Counted from the stretch's first letter, positions 1-10,528 are shown. The stretch is DNA of 56,105 bases from Clostridiaceae bacterium (GCA_012519925.1 JAAYPF010000181.1:1-56105); one strand, 5' to 3'. Numbers and translations are program-made. The notes: a model not told the origin generated them from the letters alone.

Positions 1-323
1 AAAATGTCAAGTGTTTTTCGACATTTTCTTAAAAAAATTTTTGGTAGCAAATTACATCAAGTGCATAAGACCTGGATGCAGAAGATAATTCTGAGGATTG
101 GTCAGTAAGTAATGAATTGAACAAGAAAAAAAGCAAGACGAGTGGCTTAAAGCATTATTCGGCAAAGGAGCTTATAAATATTCATGGGGAGTAATTGAGT
201 CCTTGTTTGATCCTAAAGGTGGATTCAGTTCAATAATTATAAGGTATAAATAGTTTATGTTTCTTACACAAAGATGGGCTAAAAAGAAAGGAAAAACAGC
301 ATTAGAGTCTGATAAATCCTGAA
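1..323. other. Degenerate non-coding stretch, no gene recognised
   Basis: No open frame with a start and ribosome binding site is present. Short stop-bounded frames (for example about 43 codons ending at the TAG near 252-254, containing EEWLKALFGKG-like text) look like decayed coding sequence, but I cannot name the family. The fragment at 715-870 is similar: about 30 open codons from 720 with no start signal. Together with the broken reverse transcriptase this suggests a decayed mobile-element boundary. Confidence 0.4.
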
Positions 324-714
324 ATGCTCAAAGAGTGTCACGAAGAAATAGATGGAAACAAGGCATTCGGTATAGATAAAGTTACAAAACAGGAATATGA
401 AGAAAACATTATTAATCTATGGAACAGGCTCAAAAGTTTCAGCTACAAACTACAACCAATAAAAAGAGTGTACATACCAAAGGCAGGGAGCGACAAACTC
501 AGACCATTAGGTATACCATCCTATGAGGATAAACTGGTGTAACTAGCAATGGCGAAGATACTTTCGGTTATATAGGGACCACTATTCATGGAGTTTTCTT
601 ATGGATTCAGGGAAAAGAGAGGATGCCATCAAGCACTGGCAGCATTAACCTATATACTTCGAAAAATTAAAAAAATCCAAAAGTTTGTACAGCTACAACA
701 ACACTCTAAACAGA
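324..714 (+). pseudogene. Group II intron reverse transcriptase, N-terminal fragment (broken)
   Basis: The translation reads like the N-terminal part of group II intron-encoded reverse transcriptases: a GIDKVTKQEYEEN segment, then YIPKAGSDKLRPLGIPSYEDKLV, and further on SYGFREKRGCHQAL. These are the RT0/RT1/RT2 blocks in the correct order and in one frame, but stops interrupt it at 540-542 and 573-575 and the similarity ends near 660. The palm domain with YADD, the maturase domain and the intron RNA domains V/VI are not seen. It is therefore a dead fragment. The family call is fairly safe because two conserved blocks survive on either side of the stops. Confidence 0.8.
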
Positions 715-877
715 AGCAATAAATCCATATTCGGTATTTCTTGATGACCATGGAAACCTAATTGAAGATACGGAATATGGAAGACAGGGTTCTTTTCTCA
801 GTTCATTGAAGAATTAATGGGAATAGGATACAATAATTAGAGAAGGGATAACAAAGATGAACTAAGAGGTAGATATA

Positions 878-2854
878 TTGGGTAAAAATTTATATATAAC
901 AGAAAAACCATCCGTAGCAGTAAGTTTTGCTACAGTACTAGGTGTAAATGTTTCAAAGAGTGATAGAGCTAGGGGGTATGCGGAATCAAAGGATTCCATT
1001 ATTACCTGGTGTTTTGGGCATCTTATAACATTGGCATTTCCTGATGCATATAATGAAGCTTATAAACAATGGAGAGTTGATCATTTGCCGATAATTCCCG
1101 AGGAGTATAAGTATATAGTGATTGATAATGATGGAACTAAAAAGCAATTTGAGACAATTAAAACTCTTATGCTCAGGGAAGATATTGATTATGTATACTC
1201 ATGTACGGACAGTGGACGAGAAGGAGAATATATTTTCAGGCTTGTGTATGAACACAGTGGAAGCACCAAACCAGTCAAAAGAGTATGGGTTTCGTCACAG
1301 ACAGAAGATGCCATAAAAGAAGGTATTAGGAGTGCAAAGGATATTACACATTATGATTACCTCTCACAAGCTGCTTATAGTAGAGCAAAAGAGGATTGGT
1401 TGTTTGGTATGAATTTTAGCAGAATATATACATGCCTTTATGGAAGGAATTTGTCAGCCTTATTGAAGGAAAGTAAATCGTCTGTTATTGCTATAGGTAG
1501 AGTAATGACCTGTGTATTAGGTCTTGTAACCGAGAGGGAACTAGAAATAAGAAATTTTGTTGCTAAAACTCATTATGGAATCACTGCAGATTTTTTGTCT
1601 TTAGATAATAAAATTGAATATAAAGGCAAATGGGCACCAGAAAGAGGTAAAAGTATTAAAGTAGATAAAGAAGCTCAAGATGGAGATAGGTATATAGAGA
1701 AGCAAGAGGCAGAAGCGGTAATTGAAAAGCTCAAAGGAAAGGAAGCTAAGGTAAAAAAGGTTGAAATAAAAAGTAAAAAAGAACAACCGCCTTTGTTGTT
1801 TAATCTTGCAGAGCTTCAATCAGAAGCAAACAAGAAATTCAAGCTTCCTGTGGATAAAACCTTAGAGACTGCACAAAGTTTGTATGAAAAGAAATTGATA
1901 ACTTACCCAAGAACTGACTGCAGGGTATTGTCAACTGATGTGGTAGGTGAATTCCCGAAAGTTTTAAATGGGCTTTTTTTGAATCCCGCATACAAGGATA
2001 TTGTATCAAGGATAAAGGATTTTGGTGAACTAAAGGTAACAAAGTCTACAAAAAGGTATGTTGACGATAAGAAAGTGACAGATCACTACGCACTGATTCC
2101 GACTTATGTTACTGCTGACTTGAACAAATTGAGCGAGAATGAGAAAAAAATTTATAACCTCGTTGTCAAAAGATTTTTGGCAATATTCTATCCTCCTGCA
2201 GTGTATAACACAGTTAGGGTCGAGACGGAAGTTGCCGAGGAGATATTTATTACAAGTTCTAGGACATTAAAGGAAGCTGGTTGGAAAGAAGTATACGAAG
2301 TAAGCAAGTCAAAAGATGAAGAGGATTTGACGGAAGTGCCAATTCATTTGCTTTCAAAGAATGAAAAGTGCGAGACAAAGGAGTTTGGGCTTGATGAAAA
2401 AGAAACAAAGCCACCATCAAGATATACTGATGGTTCTCTAGTAATAACTATGGAAAAGGCAGGAAAGTTTATTGAAGATGAAGAACTGCGAGAACAGATA
2501 AAAACAAGCGGTATTGGTACTTCTGCGACAAGGGCAGGGATCATTAAGAAACTCAAAGATATTGGATATATAAATATAAATTCTAAAACACAGGTTGTGA
2601 CTCCAACACTAAAGGGGGAAGCAATAGTTGAATTGGTAAGAAGAACGGCTAAAGAGCTTTTAAGTCCGTCCCTTACTGCAAGCTGGGAAAAGGGACTTGC
2701 CATGATTGAAAATAAAGAGACTACTCAAGAGATTTTTGAAAAAAAACTTTGTGATTATATTAATAGGACAATAGAAAAGGTTAAAAGAAGTAATAAAAGC
2801 AACAGCATCAATCTTATCAGGCTGTTTAAAGATGCTGCTTTGTTGAAGGAATAG
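878..2854 (+). CDS. topB: Type IA DNA topoisomerase (TopB / topoisomerase III family)
   Basis: Cuts and passes single DNA strands to relax or decatenate DNA, through a 5'-phosphotyrosine link. The 658 residues start with a Toprim domain (YITEKPSVA at residues 6-14, TDSGREGE around D111, the DxGREGE form usual in Firmicute TopB). The catalytic Tyr is Y343 in ITYPRTD, and the GIGTSATRAGIIKKL motif follows near residue 550. No C-terminal zinc fingers are visible. The start is a TTG preceded by AAGAGGT at 864-870. Proteins of this type occur both as chromosomal genes and on clostridial integrative elements. The intron debris directly upstream fits a mobile past, but no transfer genes are present to prove it. 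Confidence 0.9.
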   Translation: MGKNLYITEKPSVAVSFATVLGVNVSKSDRARGYAESKDSIITWCFGHLITLAFPDAYNEAYKQWRVDHLPIIPEEYKYIVIDNDGTKKQFETIKTLMLREDIDYVYSCTDSGREGEYIFRLVYEHSGSTKPVKRVWVSSQTEDAIKEGIRSAKDITHYDYLSQAAYSRAKEDWLFGMNFSRIYTCLYGRNLSALLKESKSSVIAIGRVMTCVLGLVTERELEIRNFVAKTHYGITADFLSLDNKIEYKGKWAPERGKSIKVDKEAQDGDRYIEKQEAEAVIEKLKGKEAKVKKVEIKSKKEQPPLLFNLAELQSEANKKFKLPVDKTLETAQSLYEKKLITYPRTDCRVLSTDVVGEFPKVLNGLFLNPAYKDIVSRIKDFGELKVTKSTKRYVDDKKVTDHYALIPTYVTADLNKLSENEKKIYNLVVKRFLAIFYPPAVYNTVRVETEVAEEIFITSSRTLKEAGWKEVYEVSKSKDEEDLTEVPIHLLSKNEKCETKEFGLDEKETKPPSRYTDGSLVITMEKAGKFIEDEELREQIKTSGIGTSATRAGIIKKLKDIGYININSKTQVVTPTLKGEAIVELVRRTAKELLSPSLTASWEKGLAMIENKETTQEIFEKKLCDYINRTIEKVKRSNKSNSINLIRLFKDAALLKE

Positions 2855-2962
2855 AAAAGGAGAACATTAAATATATTTGTCTTATAAGTCAAGAATGTTT
2901 CAGGAATAAATACAATGTCCCCCTTGTAAGACAGTTTTTTCTTTCTAAGTTAGATCCTTTAC

Positions 2963-4234
2963 TCACACTAAAGGAGAAAGTAGCAATATTTCTTCATTAT
3001 TATTGTATATTGTATTGAATTGAGATATAGGCAAGGGATTTCTGCCCAACCCGACTTCGATTGTAAATCCAGGACGTCTGTATTCCTTTATAAACCAATC
3101 TTTATAACCTGCATAAGCAGCCTCATAGGGAACATCGGCAACAGCATAACCGCTTGCTCTAGAGAATAGATTTGCAATTCTTAAAGATTCTGGTGGAGCG
3201 AGATTTAGATAGTTCCAATATATTACTCTCCCTTGGGAATGATAGGCTAGTACCAATCTAAAATTATGCTGTCTCGTAAAATTTGTCATCGCAGAGGATT
3301 CTGGCTCTGATAGTGGGGCAGGTCCACCATATCTTGTAGGACCGGGTCCATATACACCTAAGGCAGCTTCCTGAGCCTTGGCTTCTTCCCAACTAGCCGG
3401 ATAATTGCGGTTTAAGTCCACACCTCTTATATTTGCATTCCAAACTTCTGAAAAGGGTTTTCCTGTTTGATTCCATTGAAGAAGACTATTATAATACGGG
3501 TTTGAACGATTCAAACCATTCAGAACCAGATCAACACCGTCAGGGTTTACCATTGGAACTATATATACACTGCTCTGGTTCCAGATATCCCGAACATTAT
3601 AACCTCGCATTAGAGTTCCCCTAGAGTAAGCTTTAAGAAAATTCTCTGTAAATTTCATTAGAAGGGGCGTTGTTATCCATTCAAGGGAGTGATGTGCTCC
3701 ATTATAAGATACTTCCCTTGTTCCGTTTCCTAGTCGTAGATAATATAGGTTTTTTCCAAGAACGCTTCTGCCGATTGTTCCTATTTCCAGAAATGGATAT
3801 CTTGCCTTTAGTCCATAGATATTTCTTTCCATGATTTCATAAGTATAGTCAATATCGGTAAATACTACATCAATGCCATAGGGTACGGTTAGCCTTTGCC
3901 CAATGTATATTAAATCCGGATTTATTTGTGGATTAGCAGTAATAATTGCATCGGGTGTTGTGTAAAACTTACGAGCGATGTTATATATGGTGTCCCCGCG
4001 TTGGACATAGTAAAAACTGTAACCGTTCAGCAGTACTTCAAAGGCTTGCCAGGTAGCTGGTCCTACAATGCCATCAGCTAATAATCCGTTATCTCTTTGA
4101 AATCTAAGCACTGCTTGTCGGGTTTGAGCTCCATAAACTCCATCTATCGGACCTGGTGAATAACCGATTTTTGATAGAAGACTTTGAATGAGTTTTACAT
4201 CAGGACCTCTTGAACCGAGATTAAGGGTGTTCAT
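2963..4234 (-). CDS. Peptidoglycan-binding, LysM and M14 carboxypeptidase-family murein peptidase
   Basis: Predicted zinc peptidase acting on cell-wall peptides, resembling the gamma-D-glutamyl-meso-diaminopimelate peptidase I of spore-forming Bacilli. In 423 residues there is a PG_binding_1 repeat (about 1-70), one LysM (about 74-118, from YYVQRGDTIYNIARKFY) and an M14 domain (about 130-423). Zinc ligands are seen in HHSLEW and YHSQGR, substrate-binding residues in VDLNRNYP, and the catalytic Glu in FTIEVGLG. There is no signal peptide, which is also true of the Bacillus enzyme. A function in sporulation or spore-wall turnover is inferred from that family. It stands alone, convergent with topB. 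Confidence 0.88.
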   Translation of the reverse strand: MNTLNLGSRGPDVKLIQSLLSKIGYSPGPIDGVYGAQTRQAVLRFQRDNGLLADGIVGPATWQAFEVLLNGYSFYYVQRGDTIYNIARKFYTTPDAIITANPQINPDLIYIGQRLTVPYGIDVVFTDIDYTYEIMERNIYGLKARYPFLEIGTIGRSVLGKNLYYLRLGNGTREVSYNGAHHSLEWITTPLLMKFTENFLKAYSRGTLMRGYNVRDIWNQSSVYIVPMVNPDGVDLVLNGLNRSNPYYNSLLQWNQTGKPFSEVWNANIRGVDLNRNYPASWEEAKAQEAALGVYGPGPTRYGGPAPLSEPESSAMTNFTRQHNFRLVLAYHSQGRVIYWNYLNLAPPESLRIANLFSRASGYAVADVPYEAAYAGYKDWFIKEYRRPGFTIEVGLGRNPLPISQFNTIYNNNEEILLLSPLV

Positions 4235-4384
4235 ACCATCACCTTCTTTTTATATAGATACTATATTGTATTAGGGTAAGAACTAGTTGGTTAATAAATA
4301 CAAGGCAATTGCAAAATTGTTTTAGGAGTGGTTTTGTTACTTCGTTAAATAGAAAGAAAAACTGCAGGAATAGATGACTATTGC

Positions 4385-4413
4385 TTGAATTAATTAATAT
4401 ACACTTTTATACT
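4385..4413 (+). promoter_or_regulatory. SigA-type promoter candidate for the DUF951 gene
   Basis: TTGAAT, 17-nt spacer, TATACT, about 65 nt upstream of the TTG start at 4479. Called by eye from the hexamers and spacing only. Confidence 0.45.
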
Positions 4414-4478
4414 ATTATAAAAGGTGTTGTTTCCTTTATGTTTTCATACAATTTCAGTAATGGGAGGAAGTGCTTTAA

Positions 4479-4685
4479 TTGGAACATAAGTTTGCAGTTG
4501 GAGATATAGTTGAAATGAAAAAGCAGCACCCTTGTGGTAGCAAGGAGTGGAAAGTAACGAGGGTTGGTGCGGATTTTAAGATAAAATGCTTAGGTTGTGA
4601 GCATCAGGTAATGCTTCCGAGGACTAAGTTCGAAAAAAGTGTTAAAAAAGTTATAAAAGCAGTAGAAAATGAACAGGGGGTATGA
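4479..4685 (+). CDS. DUF951 family small protein
   Basis: 68 residues, basic, with the DUF951 pattern: VGDIVEMKKQHPCGSKEW near the N-terminus, a GADFKIKCLGCEHQVMLPR centre and a lysine-rich tail. The family is widespread in Firmicutes and of unknown function, and the conserved cysteines suggest metal or nucleic-acid binding. The start is TTG with GGGAGG at 4462-4467 eleven bases before it. In many clostridia this gene sits between mscS and rpsF; here those two genes are in the same window but far away (47.4 and 19.8 kb), so the neighbourhood has been rearranged. Confidence 0.85.
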   Translation: MEHKFAVGDIVEMKKQHPCGSKEWKVTRVGADFKIKCLGCEHQVMLPRTKFEKSVKKVIKAVENEQGV

Positions 4686-4793
4686 AGTTATTTTCGTAAT
4701 GACCATATTATTTTGTTTGCAATTTTAGCTATGATATGAATCCTTTTAAGCGATTTATGAAATAATAAATAATAAACTTAAAAGGATGATAAT

Positions 4794-5999
4794 ATGTTTG
4801 AGAATAGACGTAGAGTAAAAGGCAAAGTTTTGAAAAAAATTTTAGCTATGATTGCAACCTCTTTAGGTATTGGTGTATTATTGTTCATATTTGCTTCGAA
4901 TTATATTGTGAGAGATATTGAGCAAAAGCCACAAAGTGGGGCAGTGGAAGATAAAGTAATACCTCAACAGATTTCGTTAAATCAAACTCAGCTACCAGAT
5001 GATATTACACAAGGAAATATTCCTCAAAGCAATATTGCTCAAGGTGAAACAATACAAAACGTTGCTAAGTCAACAGTGTCAGGAGTTGTAGGCATATCAG
5101 TTCTAAGAGTTGATAAAAGTTCAATTTTTGATAGGAGTACGGAAAATTGGGGTGTGGGTTCAGGAGTAATTGTAAGTGATGATGGTTATATTCTCACCAA
5201 TCATCATGTTGCAGGAGGCAAAAACAAGAGAATTATAGTTTCATTGGATGATGGAAGGAATGTTGATGGCACAACTGTTTGGTCAGATTCAATTTTGGAT
5301 CTTGCTGTGGTTAAAATAAATACAACTGGACTTCATAGCATACCCTTAGGAGATGCAAACAAACTTGTGGTAGGTGAACCGGCAATAGCTATTGGTAATC
5401 CATTAGGACTACAGTTTCAAAGAACAGTGACTTCTGGTATAATAAGTGCACTTAATAGGACGATTAAAATTGAAACTGAGGGTGGTTCAAATTACATGGA
5501 GGATCTAATTCAGACTGATGCCAGCATAAACCCGGGAAATAGTGGAGGACCGCTACTTAATTCAAAGGGTCAAGTTGTAGGTATAAATACGGTAAAGGTC
5601 ACAAGTGCAGAAGGTATTGGGTTTGCGGTGCCTATAAATATAGCCATACCAATTATAAATCAATTTATTGATAATGGTGAATTTGTAGAAGCCTACCTAG
5701 GGGTGTTTGCCTATGATAAGGAAGTAGTACCCTATATTGATAACACTAAAATCGCTGACAATGGTGTTTATGTTGCTAATATCGACGAGAATGGACCTGC
5801 TTATAAAAGCGGTTTGCGTGTAGGTTGTATAATAACACATGTGGACGAAAAGCCAATAAATACAATGATGCAGCTTAGAACATATATTTATTCTAAAAAA
5901 CCCGGTGATACAATAAATATAACTTGCGAAAGTCACACAACTAAAAATGTTTCAATTCAACTAGCTAAGAAAGAAAAGGATGGCCTTATCACAAGATAA
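4794..5999 (+). CDS. htrA: HtrA/DegP-like membrane-anchored serine protease with PDZ domain
   Basis: Surface protease of the HtrA family for quality control of misfolded exported proteins. 401 residues: a short basic cytoplasmic N-terminus, one membrane anchor (about 15-38), a Q/N-rich linker (about 45-90), a trypsin-like domain with triad H138 (TNHHVAG), D169 (LDLAVVKI) and S250 (NPGNSGGPL), and one PDZ domain (about 305-395, from YLGVFAYD). All catalytic residues are intact. It is a single-gene unit with its own terminator at 6014-6051. No CssRS-type regulator lies next to it. Confidence 0.93.
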   Translation: MFENRRRVKGKVLKKILAMIATSLGIGVLLFIFASNYIVRDIEQKPQSGAVEDKVIPQQISLNQTQLPDDITQGNIPQSNIAQGETIQNVAKSTVSGVVGISVLRVDKSSIFDRSTENWGVGSGVIVSDDGYILTNHHVAGGKNKRIIVSLDDGRNVDGTTVWSDSILDLAVVKINTTGLHSIPLGDANKLVVGEPAIAIGNPLGLQFQRTVTSGIISALNRTIKIETEGGSNYMEDLIQTDASINPGNSGGPLLNSKGQVVGINTVKVTSAEGIGFAVPINIAIPIINQFIDNGEFVEAYLGVFAYDKEVVPYIDNTKIADNGVYVANIDENGPAYKSGLRVGCIITHVDEKPINTMMQLRTYIYSKKPGDTINITCESHTTKNVSIQLAKKEKDGLITR

Positions 6000-6013
6000 T
6001 TAGCAATTTGTTT

Positions 6014-6051
6014 AGCCTCGTGCGTACAATATCACGCTACGAGGCTTTTTT
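6014..6051 (+). terminator. Rho-independent terminator after htrA
   Basis: AGCCTCGT and its complement ACGAGGCT flank a 17-nt loop region and are followed by six T. Confidence 0.85.
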
Positions 6052-6144
6052 GGAAAAGGACTCTATATTTTTATTTGTATTTATGATAATCTAAATAAGA
6101 GGGTTTCCAAAAAATTCTTTACTAAAACAACAGAGGTTATAGAT

Positions 6145-6618
6145 ATGAAAGAAAACGATCAATTTATGAGAGTTGCTTCAAAAGAAGCAATGGAAGGTGT
6201 AAAAAAAGGACATGGGGGTCCTTTTGGGGCAGTAATAGTTAAGGATAATAACATTATTGCACAAGCACATAATGAAGTCATTAAGAATAATGATCCTACC
6301 GATCATGCAGAAATGATTGCGATAAGACATGCAGCAAAAGAGCTTGGCAGGTTTGATCTTTCAGACTGTGAATTATACACTTCATGCGAGCCATGCCCTA
6401 TGTGTCTTTCGGCCATTCATTGGGCTAAAATTGAAAAGGTCTATTTTGGTTGCACTCGGGATGATGCTGCTGAAATAGGATTCGATGATAAATACATATA
6501 TGATGTTATAAAAGGTACAGCAGATCATCAAAAAGTTCATCTTGAACAAAAGGATCGTGACACTTGCCTTGAAGCATTTAGAGAATGGAAAGCTAAAGAA
6601 AATAAAGTTCAATATTAG
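6145..6618 (+). CDS. guaD: Guanine deaminase (cytidine deaminase-like fold)
   Basis: Converts guanine to xanthine and ammonia in purine salvage. The 157 residues match the short Bacillus-type GuaD in length and motif layout: HAE at 54-56 and CEPCPMC at 81-87 give the zinc ligands H54, C81 and C84 and the proton-shuttling E56. The segment GGPFGAVIVKD (about 24-34) and the AEIGFDDKYIYD region near 109-120 separate GuaD from the tRNA deaminase TadA. The gene stands between a terminator and the small membrane protein at 6647, with a 28-bp gap that would allow co-transcription. Confidence 0.88.
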   Translation: MKENDQFMRVASKEAMEGVKKGHGGPFGAVIVKDNNIIAQAHNEVIKNNDPTDHAEMIAIRHAAKELGRFDLSDCELYTSCEPCPMCLSAIHWAKIEKVYFGCTRDDAAEIGFDDKYIYDVIKGTADHQKVHLEQKDRDTCLEAFREWKAKENKVQY

Positions 6619-6646
6619 TGTTTTTTAGTAAGGGGGATGGTGATAA

Positions 6647-7090
6647 GTGGAAGGCGTTTTGTATGTCTTGTTTTTTCTTATTGCTACAGGCTTTAATTTG
6701 TCCATTATGTTTTGGAAAAAAGGAAAATTATTAAAATCTAAAGCACAGCTCGCGTATACAAATGGTATACTAACAGTGGTTTTTGCTATCATGTATAGTC
6801 TTCTTATTAATAGTGATAGTTTTACACCCGAATTTGTTAGGGTCTTTGGTATCCTATCAGTTTTGTCAATAGTAATTATGATATTTACATTCTTTATAAA
6901 ATTTTATTATAAAAAACTCTTGACAATGGATAATTGTGCTGATAAACTATTCAATAACTATACTTTAATAAGTAAACGCTGTGATGGAAATGAAGATGCA
7001 TATGATTACACAAGAGAGCTGATGGGTGGTGAGAATCAGCGTAGGATTTGCATGTATAACTCGTTCCGGAGCTTTGTTGCTGAAGCGTGA
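6647..7090 (+). CDS. Small multi-spanning membrane protein; 3' end overlaps the T-box leader
   Basis: No family recognised. The first 100 residues hold about three hydrophobic segments (1-22, 38-55, 66-88) with a KFYYKKLL cytoplasmic edge. The start is GTG at 6647 after AGGGGG. The last ~45 codons lie over the promoter (6920-6948) and stem I of the T-box, so residues after about 100 are dictated by RNA structure and look unlike protein. Either the ancestral stop was lost and the frame runs on to the TGA at 7088, or the two functions truly overlap. A real gene is likely; its proper C-terminus is uncertain. Confidence 0.6.
   Translation: MEGVLYVLFFLIATGFNLSIMFWKKGKLLKSKAQLAYTNGILTVVFAIMYSLLINSDSFTPEFVRVFGILSVLSIVIMIFTFFIKFYYKKLLTMDNCADKLFNNYTLISKRCDGNEDAYDYTRELMGGENQRRICMYNSFRSFVAEA
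6920..6948 (+). promoter_or_regulatory. SigA-type promoter of the ilv T-box operon
   Basis: A perfect TTGACA, 17-nt spacer, TAAACT. It lies inside the coding region of the upstream membrane protein, and the predicted start site near 6955 is just upstream of T-box stem I. Confidence 0.65.
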
Positions 7091-7240
7091 GTAAGCAATG
7101 ACGTTGATTACGTTATAATCTGTACATATTATCTATATGTACATGAGGATATATAGTTTATATGTCGAATCAGGGTGGTACCACGTAGGATTTGTACCCT
7201 TCGTCCCTGCAAAGTTAATTTGCAGAGTCGAAGGGTTTTT
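6955..7240 (+). promoter_or_regulatory. T-box leader (branched-chain amino acid, probable leucine specifier)
   Basis: Senses uncharged tRNA to control the operon by antitermination. Stem I carries the hallmark AGAGAGCTGATGG and GGTGAGAATCAGC (about 7012-7040). The T-box sequence AGGGTGGTACCACG lies at 7172-7185, where its GGTA-containing bulge pairs with the tRNA NCCA end. The terminator is at 7197-7240: CCCTTCG...CTGCAAA, loop, TTTGCAG...CGAAGGG, then T5. The specifier candidate is CTC (Leu) at 7060-7062, followed by a GGAG block as usual; that codon is an inference from position and was not checked by folding. It fits the ilv-leu genes downstream. Confidence 0.92.
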
Positions 7241-7294
7241 ATATTTTTTGAGCATGACTATTTGGGAAAGAATATAGCAAAGGGGTGTATTGAT

Positions 7295-8923
7295 ATGAAG
7301 ATTACTGGAGCACAAGCTATTGTGAAAGCTTTGGAACATGAAAACGTAGATACTATATTTGGTTATCCTGGAGCTACTATTTGTCCGTTTTATGATGCTT
7401 TAATAGATTCTCAAATACGTCATATACTGACAAGACATGAACAGGGTGCTGCTCATGCTGCAAACGGATATGCCCGTGCATCAGGAAGAGTTGGGGTTTG
7501 TGTTGTAACTTCAGGTCCTGGTGCTACAAATACTATTACTGGGATTGCGACGGCCTATATGGATTCCATTCCTATGGTGGTAATTACAGGGCAGGTATCA
7601 TCTGATCTGATTGGTCGTGATGTGTTCCAAGAAGCTGATATAACAGGTGCTACAGCACCATTTGTAAAGCATAGTTATCTTGTTAAAAGTGCAAAGGATT
7701 TGCCACGGATAGTAAAAGAAGCTTTCTATATAGCCTCTACTGGAAGACCGGGACCGGTGCTAATAGATATACCTGTAGACATTCAGAATTGTGAAATAAA
7801 GTTTGAGTATAAAGATAATGTTGATATTAGAGGATACAAACCCAACTTGAAAGGGCATTCTCTTCAGATTAAGAGGGTTGCCGATGCTATAATGAAAGCT
7901 AAAAGACCTGTAATTTGTGCAGGTGGAGGAATGTTGCGATCGGATGCGACAGAGGAGTTTCTAGAATTGGTAGAGAAGTGCAATATACCGGTTACGCCTA
8001 CACTAATGGGCATAGGTGTTTTGCCATCGGATCATGAATTGAATCTAGGAATGCTCGGATCCCATGGAGTATATGCCGCCAACTATGCAATAAATAATGC
8101 AGACCTGGTTATTATCTTAGGAGCTAGAGTTGGCGATAGAGCTATGAGTAAGCCAAATCAAGTTGCAAAAAAGGCAAAAATCGTTCATATTGACATTGAC
8201 CCTGCTGAAATAGGCAAAAACATAGAAGTTTCTATACCTGTGGTAGGAGATTTGAAGCAAATATTAAAAGAACTCAATACGTTTGTGAATAAGTCAGAAG
8301 CGAATGAGTGGGTTGAAGAACTAAAAAGAAAGAAAAAAGAGCATTCAGTAAAGATAAATCCCAAGGGTACTTCGGATTATGTTAATCCTAAATATCTATT
8401 GTCTATATTAGCTGAAATGGTTGATAAAGATACTATTGTTACAACGGAGGTTGGGCAGAATCAAATATGGGCTGCAAATAATTTTGTTGCTAGAAGACCT
8501 GGAAGTTTTATAACATCAGGCGGAATGGGAACTATGGGATACGGACTTCCGGCAGCAATAGGTGCAAAAACTGCTTGCCCGGATTCTAAGGTTATATGTA
8601 TTAGTGGTGACGGAAGTTTCCAAATGTCAATGCAGGAACTAGGAACTATGAAACAAAATAAAATTGGCGTTAAGGTATTGATTTTTAACAACTATAGGCT
8701 TGGAATGGTACGGGAACTTCAAAAGGTCAGGCATTGTAGCCGATATACTCAAGTTTTCCTTGATGAAAACCCTGACTTTGTAGGAATATTCAAAGCATAT
8801 GGCTTTGAGGGGCAAACAATTACTAACAACAAGGATATTAAAAAGGCACTTAAGAAGATGTTAGAAGACGATAAACCTTACTTGCTTGAATGCATAGTTG
8901 ATCCTGAAGAGTCAACACTTTAG
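7295..8923 (+). CDS. ilvB: Acetolactate synthase, catalytic (large) subunit
   Basis: ThDP enzyme joining two pyruvates to acetolactate, or pyruvate and 2-oxobutyrate to acetohydroxybutyrate; first common step of valine, leucine and isoleucine synthesis. From the ATG at 7295 (after AGGGGTG) it has 542 residues. The frame is open upstream through the T-box terminator, but that part is leader RNA. Visible features are GYPGATICPFYDAL at the N-terminus, the ThDP-activating Glu in RHEQGAAHAA, VTSGPGATN, and the metal/ThDP motif GDGSFQMSMQEL ending in FNNYRLGMVRE. First gene of the operon. Confidence 0.95.
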   Translation: MKITGAQAIVKALEHENVDTIFGYPGATICPFYDALIDSQIRHILTRHEQGAAHAANGYARASGRVGVCVVTSGPGATNTITGIATAYMDSIPMVVITGQVSSDLIGRDVFQEADITGATAPFVKHSYLVKSAKDLPRIVKEAFYIASTGRPGPVLIDIPVDIQNCEIKFEYKDNVDIRGYKPNLKGHSLQIKRVADAIMKAKRPVICAGGGMLRSDATEEFLELVEKCNIPVTPTLMGIGVLPSDHELNLGMLGSHGVYAANYAINNADLVIILGARVGDRAMSKPNQVAKKAKIVHIDIDPAEIGKNIEVSIPVVGDLKQILKELNTFVNKSEANEWVEELKRKKKEHSVKINPKGTSDYVNPKYLLSILAEMVDKDTIVTTEVGQNQIWAANNFVARRPGSFITSGGMGTMGYGLPAAIGAKTACPDSKVICISGDGSFQMSMQELGTMKQNKIGVKVLIFNNYRLGMVRELQKVRHCSRYTQVFLDENPDFVGIFKAYGFEGQTITNNKDIKKALKKMLEDDKPYLLECIVDPEESTL

Positions 8924-9011
8924 TTATTTTAGTAAACAATATATACAATATTTAAGTCATAGAGATCATTAATCCAAATTTTATGGAAATGATGTTAAGG
9001 GAGGTATAGAC

Positions 9012-9524
9012 ATGGGAAAGCACACTTTATCGGTATTGGTTGAAAACCAACCTGGAGTTTTATCAAGGGTGGCAGGATTGTTTAGCAGAAGAGGATTTAA
9101 TATTGATAGTTTAGCGGTAGGAGTGACTGAAGACCCTGAAGTATCAAGGATAACCATTGTTGTAGATGGAGACGAATACGTTGTTGAACAGGTGAGCAAG
9201 CAGCTCAACAAGCTTATTGATGTTATAAAGATAAAGCAGCTTGAAAGTTTTGATTCTGTAAGTAGAGAACTTGCTCTTATTAAAGTGAATGCAGATACTG
9301 CTACAAGATCAGAGATTATTCAGGTTGTTGGGATATTTAGAGCAAATATCGTCGACGTTTCAAAAAACACATTGACGATAGAAATATCTGGAGGAACAGA
9401 TAAGGTTGCAGCCCTTGAAGATATGCTCAAGCAATATGGAATAAAGGAAATTGTTAGAACAGGCACCATTGCCATCGAAAGAGGTAATAAATATATAAAA
9501 GCTAAAAATAATGATAAGGAGTGA
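9012..9524 (+). CDS. ilvN: Acetolactate synthase, regulatory (small) subunit
   Basis: Binds IlvB, raises its activity and gives feedback inhibition by valine or other branched-chain amino acids. 170 residues, normal for the long IlvN/IlvH form: an N-terminal ACT domain (about 4-75, [21 protein letters not shown]) followed by the C-terminal ALS_ss_C domain. Start ATG after GGGAGG. It lies 88 bp after ilvB and 8 bp before ilvC in the same operon. Confidence 0.95.
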   Translation: MGKHTLSVLVENQPGVLSRVAGLFSRRGFNIDSLAVGVTEDPEVSRITIVVDGDEYVVEQVSKQLNKLIDVIKIKQLESFDSVSRELALIKVNADTATRSEIIQVVGIFRANIVDVSKNTLTIEISGGTDKVAALEDMLKQYGIKEIVRTGTIAIERGNKYIKAKNNDKE

Positions 9525-9532
9525 TTTTTTAA

Positions 9533-10528
<996 letters not shown>

